Origin: Allobosea sp035944375
GTDB taxonomy: Bacteria; Pseudomonadota; Alphaproteobacteria; Rhizobiales; Beijerinckiaceae
Assembly: GCF_035944375.1 (NCBI RefSeq)
Contig: NZ_DASZBE010000042.1
DNA: 64,000 bases
Strand: one strand, 5' to 3'
Below the pieces are notes generated by a model. That model was given only the letters and a program-made list of their open reading frames with translations, was not told the DNA's origin and searched no databases. Position numbers and translations under genes: made by a program. This document shows, piece after piece, positions 9,039 through 17,551 of the stretch (within the stretch, counting starts at the first letter, position 1; the number at the start of each line of letters is the position of its first letter).

Positions 9039-9161
9039 TCAGCCCTCATCCTGAGGAGCGCTCGGCACGAGCGCGTCTCGAAGGATGCTCAAGATGGTGC
9101 CGGAGCCTCCTGGACCATCCTTCGAGACGCCGCTTCGCGGCTCCTCAGGATGAGGGCTGAG
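9039..9161. repeat. Family A palindromic repeat pair
   Basis: Two arms, CAGCCCTCATCCTGAGGAG and its near-complement CTCCTCAGGATGAGGGCTG, enclose inner arms TCTCGAAGGATG / CATCCTTCGAGACG. It lies between the phosphatase and amidohydrolase genes. The same unit is at 29070-29178 and 46520-46641. Confidence 0.8.
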
Positions 9162-9178
9162 GTTTTGTGATGCGCGAC

Positions 9179-10390
9179 CTACGCTGCCGCCGCTCGCTCC
9201 TCGATCCCCAGTTCCTCACCCACAACGTTCACCCAGTAGCGGATGCCGTCGGGGATGATGGCGTCGTTGAAGTCGTAGAGCGGGGTGTGCAGGCCCTTGA
9301 AGGAGCCGTCTGCCTCGACACCGTTGCCGATGCGCATGAAGGCGCCGGGCTTGATCAGCATCATCTCGGCGAAATCCTCGCCACCCGTGCCGGGACGCAG
9401 CTTGCCATCGACCTTGGCCGCACCGACCGAGGCGGAGGCGGCTGCGACCGCGACCGCGACCTGATCGGCCTTGTTGATCAGCGGGCTGGTGCCGCGGTGA
9501 TAGGTTGCTTCCGCCTTGCAGCCCCAGGCGAGCGCGGTGGCGGAGGCGAGTTCACCGATGCGGCGCTCGATCGTGTCGCGGATCTCGGCGGAATAGGTGC
9601 GCGCCGTGCCGCCGAGCACCAGCTCGGAGGGGATGACGTTGGACGCGTTGACGTCGCCGCCATGGATGTAGCCGACGCTGATCACGGCGGTGTCGAGCGG
9701 CGGCACGTTGCGGCCAACGATGCCCTGCAGCCCGAGCACGAACTGCGCCTGCGCATAGGTGATGTCGGTCGATAGATGCGGCTGCGAGCCGCCATGGCCG
9801 CCGACGCCGCGGAAGATCACCTCCCAGCTGTCGGCCGAGGCGAGGAAGGGGCCGACCGCCGTGCCGAAATGCGAGGCCGGCAGGCCCGGCGTGTTGTGCA
9901 GGCCATAGATCGCGTCGCAGGGGAAGCGCTCGAACAGCCCGTCCGCCAGCATGGCGTTGGCGCCGCCGCGGCCTTCCTCGGCCGGCTGGAAGATCAGGAT
10001 GCAGGTGCCGGCGAAATCGGGATTCTCGGCGAGGTAGCGCGCGGCACCGAGCAGCATGGTGGTGTGGCCGTCATGGCCGCAGGCGTGCATCTTTCCGGGG
10101 TGCTGCGAGGCGTAAGGGAGGCCCGTCTGCTCCTCCAGCGCCAGGCAGTCCATGTCGGCGCGCAGCCCGACCGCGCGCTGGCCGGGGCGCTTGCCGCGGA
10201 TGACGCCGACCACGCCGGTGCCACCGATTCCTTCGGTGACCTCGACACCCCAGTCGCGCAGGTTCTTCGCGACGAGGGCCGCGGTGCGCGTCTCCTCCAG
10301 CCCGAGCTCGGGATGGGCGTGGATGTCCTGGCGGATCGCGGAGAACGCCGCATGGTGGCGGTCGAGCCAGGCGTCGAGCTGAGTCGTCAT
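9179..10390 (-). CDS. M20-family amidohydrolase (aminoacylase/hippurate hydrolase type)
   Basis: A 403-residue cytosolic metallohydrolase of the M20D subfamily. The metal-binding segment HACGHDGHTTMLLG and the EEGRGG motif (catalytic glutamate pair) are clear, and the histidine of YGLHN follows. Such enzymes cleave N-acyl amino acids, hippurate or similar amides using Zn, Mn or Co; the substrate here is not determined. The length matches the family (about 390-400). The ATG at 10390 is supported because it starts the typical MTTQLDAWLDRHHAAF helix; the upstream extension to 10507 is basic and unrelated. It stands alone, divergent from purA across a gap that holds a possible small RNA. Confidence 0.92.
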   Translation of the reverse strand: MTTQLDAWLDRHHAAFSAIRQDIHAHPELGLEETRTAALVAKNLRDWGVEVTEGIGGTGVVGVIRGKRPGQRAVGLRADMDCLALEEQTGLPYASQHPGKMHACGHDGHTTMLLGAARYLAENPDFAGTCILIFQPAEEGRGGANAMLADGLFERFPCDAIYGLHNTPGLPASHFGTAVGPFLASADSWEVIFRGVGGHGGSQPHLSTDITYAQAQFVLGLQGIVGRNVPPLDTAVISVGYIHGGDVNASNVIPSELVLGGTARTYSAEIRDTIERRIGELASATALAWGCKAEATYHRGTSPLINKADQVAVAVAAASASVGAAKVDGKLRPGTGGEDFAEMMLIKPGAFMRIGNGVEADGSFKGLHTPLYDFNDAIIPDGIRYWVNVVGEELGIEERAAAA

Positions 10391-10439
10391 CGGTGTCCTA
10401 TCCCCTTGGCGCGGGCTTGCGTCGGTCCTGCGGCGGTTG

Positions 10440-10624
10440 CCGCAGCCTCTGTCCTGGCGGGCCTGCAAAAGCCTGCCGGCGAGGCGAGATCGGGGCCGCC
10501 GGCTCACCTTCTACACCCGTGCGATGCGGCCGGCCATGCGCGCCAAGCTTGACCTCGGCGTGCTCTTGGCTCATGAGGGCGTGCAAGAACCTGCCTTCGA
10601 ACCCCGGTCTTGCGCCGGGGTTTT
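10440..10624 (+). ncRNA. Candidate small RNA or untranslated leader ahead of purA
   Basis: This stretch has no open reading frame of note but ends in a strong terminator at 10600-10624 that faces the + strand, although no + strand gene lies upstream. It contains two similar blocks about 117 nt apart, GCAAAAGCCTGCC (near 10466) and GCAAGAACCTGCC (near 10583), and a GGCGGGC / GCCTGCC hairpin. A short independent RNA, or a terminated purA leader, would explain the terminator. No known family was recognised. The 5' end is a guess. Confidence 0.35.
10600..10624 (+). terminator. Rho-independent terminator upstream of purA
   Basis: The stem AACCCCGG / CCGGGGTT with a 7-nt loop runs straight into a T tract. 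The other strand has no T tract, so it acts on + strand transcription, 70 nt before the purA start. Confidence 0.8.
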
Positions 10625-10693
10625 TCATGTGCGGCGCTTGCCCGGAACGACACGCGCAAGACTCACTTTAAGACAAGCAGGAACCCCTGAACC

Positions 10694-11986
<1,293 letters not shown>

Positions 11987-12102
11987 GGCCTTCCGCAACG
12001 GGAGCTTCGGGCCCGACACCCTTCGGGAAATACGCCCCGGCCTGAAACCGGACAGGGTCGCCGAGGGTTGACGCAGGCAAGCAACAGCGACAAGTGAGGC
12101 CA

Positions 12103-13323
12103 ATGGCCGACTTCTATCCCATCCTGGCACGCGCGGTCGCCGGGCTGCCCGACACATCGCCGGCAGCCCGCCAGGCGATCTATGACCGCGCCAGGGCCGC
12201 GCTCGTCGCGCAGCTGCGCAGTCTCGATCCGCCGCTCGGCGAGGCCGAGATCATGCGCGAACGCCTGTCTCTCGACGAGGCGGTGGCGCGGATCGAGGCC
12301 GATTACGACGACACGCCGCCGCGCTTCGATGTCGAAGCGCTCGATCCGCCGCTGGAAGCCGGTCCGGCTCTCGCCGAGCCGCTGCCGCCCGCGTCGGCGC
12401 CGGGTTCGCCGCGCGCCCCGGCGTCTGCGGTGGATAGCGACGAGGCGGGCTTCGGCGAGCCCCAGCCCGACATCGCGGACACGCAGCCGATGCGGCCGCG
12501 GATCGCGCCGCCGCGCGAGAGCCGGGTCAAGCCGGGCCATCTGCGCACCGCCATCGTCGCGGGTGGCGTCGCGGTTGCGGTCGCCGCAATCGCGGTGACG
12601 GCCTATTACGTCAACAAGGTCAAACCGACCGAGACGGCGACGCGGCCGCCCGTCGAGGCGCCGGCCCAGCCGGCGCAGGCGGACAATGCCGGCAAGATTG
12701 CCGAGCGCGTCGGCGAGGCGGGCGCCGCGCCGTCGGTGACCCGTCCGCAAACAGGCGGCACTGCTCCCTCGCAGGAGATCGCTGTCGCGCAGCGCGCCAT
12801 CCTCTACATCGAGGACCCCGCCGTCCCGCAGACGCCGCGGGCCGTCAACGGTCGTGTCTTCTGGCGGCTCGACAGCGAGAGCGTCGGCCAGGGCCGCCCT
12901 GTCGAGACGATCGTGCGCGCGACCGTCGAGATCACCGAGATCGGGCTGACGCTGGATTTCACCATCCGCCGCAACACGGACAACGCCTTTCCGGCTTCGC
13001 ACATCATCGGCATGCGCTTCTCCAGCATCGGCGATCCGGCGACGGAAGCGGTGCGCGAGGTCGGTGTGCCGCAGTTCAAGACCGAGGAGAGCGAGCGCGG
13101 CGCGCCGCTCTCGGCGATCAATTCGGCACTGGGGGAGAACCTCTTCGTCGCGGCCCTGTCGAACGTGCCCGTCGAGGTCACGCGCAATGTCGACCTGATC
13201 CTGAACCGCGCCTGGATCGACGTGCCCGTGCGCTTTGCCTCCGGCAAGCGCGGCATCATCACCTTCGAGAAGGGCGTCTCGGGCGGGCAGACGCTGGCGG
13301 ACGCGTTCGGGCGCTGGCAGTAG
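12103..13323 (+). CDS. Hypothetical one-helix membrane protein
   Basis: A 406-residue protein of unknown function. The first 70 residues form a conserved-looking helical cap (MADFYPILARAVAGLPD), followed by a proline/alanine-rich cytoplasmic linker, one transmembrane helix at about 145-168 (TAIVAGGVAVAVAAIAVTAYYV), a second Ala/Pro linker and a C-terminal domain from about 225 rich in beta strand (ILYIEDPAVPQTPRAVNGRV). The topology suggests an inner-membrane anchor with a periplasmic domain. Similar proteins occur next to purA in related genera, from general recollection. The ATG at 12103 has a GAGG ribosome site 5 nt upstream; a GTG at 12094 is the alternative. Confidence 0.75.
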   Translation: MADFYPILARAVAGLPDTSPAARQAIYDRARAALVAQLRSLDPPLGEAEIMRERLSLDEAVARIEADYDDTPPRFDVEALDPPLEAGPALAEPLPPASAPGSPRAPASAVDSDEAGFGEPQPDIADTQPMRPRIAPPRESRVKPGHLRTAIVAGGVAVAVAAIAVTAYYVNKVKPTETATRPPVEAPAQPAQADNAGKIAERVGEAGAAPSVTRPQTGGTAPSQEIAVAQRAILYIEDPAVPQTPRAVNGRVFWRLDSESVGQGRPVETIVRATVEITEIGLTLDFTIRRNTDNAFPASHIIGMRFSSIGDPATEAVREVGVPQFKTEESERGAPLSAINSALGENLFVAALSNVPVEVTRNVDLILNRAWIDVPVRFASGKRGIITFEKGVSGGQTLADAFGRWQ

Positions 13324-13437
13324 GGGCTCCGGGAGCTCCGGCCGGTTCCCTCAGCCTGCTCGGCTCTTCCGCCTCCGCGCCAAAGCCCGCCAGCGCCGCC
13401 GCCGGCCGGGCTCCCTCGCGGTGAAAGGGTTCGCGGC

Positions 13438-14427
13438 CTAGGAGGCTGCGAGGGAGGGTTCGGCGAGCAGGCAGGCGCTGCAGAGCAGGGCGATGTCCAG
13501 CAGCCTTCGGCGCGACGACAGCCAGGACGACATCATCCCGCCCACGGAATTTCGCGGCCGGGCCGGCAGTTCCAGGTGAGCGCGTGCCAGTGCCGTCTCG
13601 CGCGCCGGCTGAGGATGCGCCGGACGGAGCAGGCGGTGAAGCACCGTGCCGGTCCGCCGCTTCAGTCTGCGGAACACCCGGCTCCAGGCCATTGCATGCT
13701 CGTCGAGCCAGATGACGTTGACCGGCAGCGACGACATCGTGCGGTCGTCTGAGCGCAAGGGCGCGTCCGGATCGGTCACCTCGTAGAAGCACTCGTAATC
13801 CGGCCAATTGTAGCCGTCTTCCCATGTCCAGCAGTCATGCGCCTGGTAGTGCTGCATCAGCCGGGCGCCGAGCGCCTTGTCGGTCGGCAGAAAGGCCGAC
13901 GGCGCACCGAGGCGGGGGCTGTTTCGCTGCATGAAGTAGAGCACCCGGTCGCTGACATAACCGCTGACGTACAGCCGGAAATCGCGCTGGCGCCTGATGT
14001 GCGCGACGGCCCGGAACACCTGAACATGCTCTTCATGGCCATATTCGCCCCAGGGATTGTGGGAGACGACGAGGTCTCCGGCGCTGATATGCTCCTCCAG
14101 CGCCGCCGTCAGCAGATCGAAGTTTCTCGCATAGGCGTCGCCGTTGCGACCGCAGTGGATGCCATAGACGGTCTCCACCGGCCTGCGCCAGTCGGTCGTC
14201 TGGTAAGTATTGGATTCGGTGATGTCGAGACTGACCGCGTTCTTGAGCGGAAAATCCTGAAACAGCGTCTGACGTCCCTTGCTGATCGAGCCGCTGTTGG
14301 GCGCCTGATTATAGCAGATGATGATCTTCTTGGCCGACGCGAGAATGGAACTCGCGAAGAGAATCTCGTCATCCGGGTGCGCCATCACGACCACGGCGCC
14401 GCTGAAATCCTTCATGTTCATGGTCAT
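13438..14427 (-). CDS. PIG-L family deacetylase
   Basis: A 329-residue protein of the LmbE/PIG-L fold. The metal-binding motif HPDDE is at residues 17-21 and the distal histidine motif appears as GEYGHEEHVQV. Relatives are Zn-dependent deacetylases of N-acetylglucosamine-linked substrates. The C-terminal 80 residues are arginine-rich and low in complexity, and they may be an extension or a drifted tail. The ATG at 14427 has an AGGAA site upstream. The gene sits alone beside an AT-richer 530-nt gap and its N-terminal half is less GC-biased than neighbouring genes, which suggests acquisition. Substrate unknown; a glycan or glycolipid is most likely for this family. Confidence 0.82.
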   Translation of the reverse strand: MTMNMKDFSGAVVVMAHPDDEILFASSILASAKKIIICYNQAPNSGSISKGRQTLFQDFPLKNAVSLDITESNTYQTTDWRRPVETVYGIHCGRNGDAYARNFDLLTAALEEHISAGDLVVSHNPWGEYGHEEHVQVFRAVAHIRRQRDFRLYVSGYVSDRVLYFMQRNSPRLGAPSAFLPTDKALGARLMQHYQAHDCWTWEDGYNWPDYECFYEVTDPDAPLRSDDRTMSSLPVNVIWLDEHAMAWSRVFRRLKRRTGTVLHRLLRPAHPQPARETALARAHLELPARPRNSVGGMMSSWLSSRRRLLDIALLCSACLLAEPSLAAS

Positions 14428-14958
14428 GATCGATTCCTGTTTTTGTTATGATCGAATTCATGGTGGATCGGCATCTGAATGTTATGCCGCTTCTGAGCGT
14501 CGCTTGATGCCTTCTCGATGCCGCCAAGGGGATATTTGAGATTCGGCTCAGACAATAAGATAGTGTATAGTCCCGGTGCTCCTTCTTTCATCCGTGACAC
14601 TTATAGAGTTGAGCGACTAAAAAACCCTCAACATCGCCGATCAAGATCGTCGATCTGCGAACAGATGTTCCCCGGTCGCGAATTTCTTGTGGGGGCCTTG
14701 AAAAGAATGCGTCACGCTACGTTGTTCCGCTGACGGGTGTTTACAATCGAGCGTCGACTGAAACACAATGATGGAACGTTGTTGAGGCCTAAAGCTGCGG
14801 GATGCTTAAGGGCGGCGATGTCGCCCGGCGTTCTTCCCGAGAGGACGCGTCAGCGGCGTCTCGATGCGCCATCAATCTCCGCAGCGTCCCGAAGCATCCG
14901 TCGCGACGCGTTCCCGCGGAACGCTCCCCGGGATGAGGGTCCGGGGTCGACCGAGCGC
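14428..14958. other. AT-richer gap without a gene
   Basis: About 530 bases with no credible coding frame. It is clearly less GC-rich than its surroundings, especially 14450-14780 (for example gttatgatcgaattcatgg and gactaaaaaaccctcaac). It may carry the promoter of the PIG-L gene and remnants of a transferred segment. No repeat ends, tRNA or transposase fragment were recognised. Confidence 0.45.
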
Positions 14959-15915
14959 TCAGCTCTTGCGCTCGGCGGCGAACCGCGCCGCCGAGCGCAG
15001 CACATCCGCCTCAGGCCCGAAGCCGGCGAGCGCCGCCACCGCCGCTGCGCTCAGGCCGTCGCGCTCGCGCTTGGCGGCGTCGAGCCCCAGCGCCTGCACC
15101 AGCGTGCCCTTGCCCTTGTCCTGGTCCTTGGCGGTGGCCTTGCCGAGCTGCTCGGGGCTGGCCTCGACGTCGAGGATGTCGTCTGCGACCTGGAAGGCGG
15201 CGCCCAGCGCCCGGCCATAGGTCCCCAGCGCGGCGCGCTGCGCAGGCGAGGCACCGCCCAGGATCGCGCCCATCCCGACGCTGGCCGCGAGCAGCGCGCC
15301 GGTCTTCATCGCCTGCAACTGGCGGATCTGCGCCTCGGTGAGGGTGGCGGGTTCGCCCGCGCCGAATCGCCCTTCGGCGGCGAGGTCGAGCATCTGCCCG
15401 CCGGCCATGCCGCCCAGCCCGGATGCCTGCGCCAGCGCCAGCACCAGCGCGGCACGGATCTCGCCGGACGGGTGCGTCGCGGGGTCGGCCAGCACCTCGA
15501 AGGCATAGGTCAGCAAGGTATCCCCGGCGAGGATCGCGCTCGCCTCGTCATAGGCCTTGTGCACCGTCGGCCGGCCGCGGCGGGTGTCGTCGTCATCCAT
15601 GGCCGGCAGGTCGTCATGAACCAGCGAATAGCAGTGCACCAGCTCCACCGCCGCGCCGGCGCGCAGGGCGGCCTCGGGCGCCACACCGAAGAGGCGTGCG
15701 GTCTCGACCGTCAGGAAGGGCCGCAGACGCTTGCCGCCGCCGAGCGCGCCATGGCGCATCGCCGTCAGCAGGCGGGCCGGCCTCGCGATCTCGCCCTCGC
15801 GCGGGGTCTGCCCGAGCAGCTGGTCGAGCAGGGTCTCGATCGCGTCGGCGGTCCAGGCCAGCCGGGCGGCCAAGGCATCGGCGGCCGGCGTCTCGCGGGT
15901 GGGGGCGGAACTCAT
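14959..15915 (-). CDS. ispA: Polyprenyl synthetase (farnesyl/geranylgeranyl diphosphate synthase)
   Basis: A 318-residue class I isoprenyl diphosphate synthase. The first aspartate-rich motif DDLPAMDDDD starts at residue 101 and the second DDILD at 244-248, with GKRLRP near 61-66 binding the isopentenyl substrate. It makes short-chain prenyl diphosphates in the cytosol for quinones, hopanoids or carotenoids. The residues before the first motif (CYSLVH) include a tyrosine at position -5, typical of farnesyl synthases, so ispA is the likely identity, but product length is uncertain. The gene is divergent from mtgA. No dxs or xseB is adjacent within the window. Confidence 0.9.
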   Translation of the reverse strand: MSSAPTRETPAADALAARLAWTADAIETLLDQLLGQTPREGEIARPARLLTAMRHGALGGGKRLRPFLTVETARLFGVAPEAALRAGAAVELVHCYSLVHDDLPAMDDDDTRRGRPTVHKAYDEASAILAGDTLLTYAFEVLADPATHPSGEIRAALVLALAQASGLGGMAGGQMLDLAAEGRFGAGEPATLTEAQIRQLQAMKTGALLAASVGMGAILGGASPAQRAALGTYGRALGAAFQVADDILDVEASPEQLGKATAKDQDKGKGTLVQALGLDAAKRERDGLSAAAVAALAGFGPEADVLRSAARFAAERKS

Positions 15916-16000
15916 GCGCGGGCCTCGCGTTCGCTGACCGGCGGGGCTTGCCGGAGAGCGGCCGAACCGTCAAGCCGGAGGCTGGCGCGGAGGCGGGGGG

Positions 16001-16711
16001 ATGACGGCGATGGCGGGCGAACGGGCGGAGAGGCGGCGAAGCCCTGTCGGGCGCCTGCTGCGGACCGTCTGGCTCGGGCTGCTGGCGCTGCCCGTCCTGC
16101 TCCTGATCGCGATCCTGCTCTACGCCTTCATACCGGTACCCTCGACGCTGATGATCGGTCGCTGGCTGACGCTCCAGCCGGTCGAGCGGCGCTGGGTGCC
16201 GCTCACGGAGATTTCGCCTAACCTGATCCGGGCCGTGATCGCGGCCGAGGACCAGCGCTATTGCAGCCATCGCGGCGTCGACTGGGTCGAGCTCAACGCG
16301 GTGCTCGAGGATGAGGAGGGGCCCTCGCGCGGCGCCTCGACGCTGACCATGCAGACGGCCAAGAACGTCTTCCTCTGGCCGGGCCGCTCCTATGTCCGCA
16401 AAGCGCTGGAGATCCCGCTGGCGATGGCGATCGATTTCGCCTGGGGCAAGCCGCGGGTGGTCGAGGTCTATCTCAACGTCGCCGAATGGGGGGAGGGGCT
16501 CTATGGAGCGGAAGCCGCGGCCCAGCGCTATTTCGGCAAGCCGGCGGCGCGGCTGAGCCCTGCGGAGGCGGCGCGGCTGGCGGCGGCGCTGCCCAATCCG
16601 CTTCTGCGCAATCCCGCCCGACCGAGCCGGGGCCTGCAGGCGGGGGCGGCGCGGATCCAGCGCCGCGTCGCCCAGATCGGCCCGCTCGGCGACTGCGCCG
16701 TCCCGGAGTGA
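16001..16711 (+). CDS. mtgA: Monofunctional biosynthetic peptidoglycan transglycosylase
   Basis: A 236-residue glycosyltransferase-51 enzyme that polymerises lipid II into glycan strands at the outer face of the inner membrane. One N-terminal transmembrane helix (about 23-43) is followed by the catalytic motif AAEDQRYCSHRGVDW with Glu83. GASTLTMQTAKNVFLW and RKALEIPLAMAIDF are the other family motifs. There is no transpeptidase domain, so it is monofunctional. The ATG at 16001 has a strong purine-rich site (AGGCGGGGGG) directly upstream. It precedes rpmF by 160 nt. Confidence 0.95.
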   Translation: MTAMAGERAERRRSPVGRLLRTVWLGLLALPVLLLIAILLYAFIPVPSTLMIGRWLTLQPVERRWVPLTEISPNLIRAVIAAEDQRYCSHRGVDWVELNAVLEDEEGPSRGASTLTMQTAKNVFLWPGRSYVRKALEIPLAMAIDFAWGKPRVVEVYLNVAEWGEGLYGAEAAAQRYFGKPAARLSPAEAARLAAALPNPLLRNPARPSRGLQAGAARIQRRVAQIGPLGDCAVPE

Positions 16712-16870
16712 CCGGCCGCGCCGGTGTGGCGTTGGCGAAAACCGGGATTGGGCACTAGCCATCGGCGCCGGCAGCGTGTATGGGCAACGCCTCACGAGAT
16801 TGATCCGTCGTCGTGGCGGTGGCGTGGCCTGCGGGCAGCGCTTCCGGGCGGCGGCACGATGGAGAGTACA

Positions 16871-17056
16871 ATGGCCGTTCCGAAGAGAAAGACGTCGCCG
16901 TCGAAGCGCGGCATGCGCCGCTCGGCCGACGCGCTGAAGCAGCCCACCTATATCGAAGACAAGAACTCCGGCGAACTGCGCCGTCCGCACCATGTCGACC
17001 TGAAGTCGGGCATGTATCGCGGCCGTCAGGTTCTGAAGGCCAAGACCGAAGCCTGA
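16871..17056 (+). CDS. rpmF: 50S ribosomal protein L32
   Basis: A 61-residue basic protein of the large ribosomal subunit. The sequence MAVPKRKTSPSKRGMRRSAD is the diagnostic L32 N-terminus, and the HHVDLKSGMYRGRQVL tail is that of alphaproteobacterial L32. No zinc-binding cysteines are present, as in other members of this lineage. It is followed 62 nt later by a strong intrinsic terminator. The plsX-fabH genes that often follow rpmF in other bacteria are absent here. Confidence 0.98.
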   Translation: MAVPKRKTSPSKRGMRRSADALKQPTYIEDKNSGELRRPHHVDLKSGMYRGRQVLKAKTEA

Positions 17057-17117
17057 GCGGCCGCGGTCCGGGACCCGGCAGGGTTTCGCCATCGACACGC
17101 TGCCCTGCAGCGTCACG

Positions 17118-17145
17118 AGCCGGCCGCAAGGCCGGCTTTTTCTTT
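17118..17145 (+). terminator. Rho-independent terminator after rpmF
   Basis: A perfect 8-bp stem AGCCGGCC / GGCCGGCT with a GCAA tetraloop, followed by TTTTCTTT. Confidence 0.85.
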
Positions 17146-17187
17146 GGCCGGTCGGCCGGCTGGTGGGAGGGGCGCTTCGGGGCAGCC

Positions 17188-17385
17188 TCAGCCGTGCCGG
17201 CTGAGACCCGTGCGGGCGCGCAGGGCGGCGGCGCGATAGAGACCGGCCGCCATCTGCGGCGTCTCGCGGCCGCGACGGGCGAAGGGGCCGATCTCGGCCT
17301 GGCTGGCGGCGAGCTGCAGCAGGAGCATCGCGGATGCCGCCGCAATCGCCTCTCCCGTCTGCTCCCGATATGCCGATTCGGCCAT
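17188..17385 (-). CDS. Small hypothetical protein
   Basis: A 65-residue frame reading MAESAYREQTGEAIAAASAM and then a mostly helical, arginine-rich tail. The ATG at 17385 has a GGAG site 6 nt upstream, which supports real translation. No family was recognised. It lies between the rpmF terminator and the EAL-domain gene and is divergent from the latter. It could be a conserved small protein or a chance frame; codon use looks normal for the genome. Confidence 0.5.
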   Translation of the reverse strand: MAESAYREQTGEAIAAASAMLLLQLAASQAEIGPFARRGRETPQMAAGLYRAAALRARTGLSRHG

Positions 17386-17551
17386 GTGCCACTCCGATAC
17401 GCAAACGCTGCGCCCGGTGGCAAAGTTGCAAGGGCCCGGCCAACCTTAACGGTGTATTAAGACCGTCCGCCGCATCGTTTCGGAACATTTTCCGTTCGCC
17501 CGCGTGCCGTCCGGTCGCGGGTCGGTTCCGCTCTCCCGAGGCTGCTCACCG

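Noticed and set aside
10440..10600. 6S RNA
   Set aside because: The long 5'-3' pairing with a central bubble that defines 6S RNA could not be drawn.
14737..16221. Long + strand open frame opposite ispA
   Set aside because: Antisense shadow that runs through two well-supported genes.
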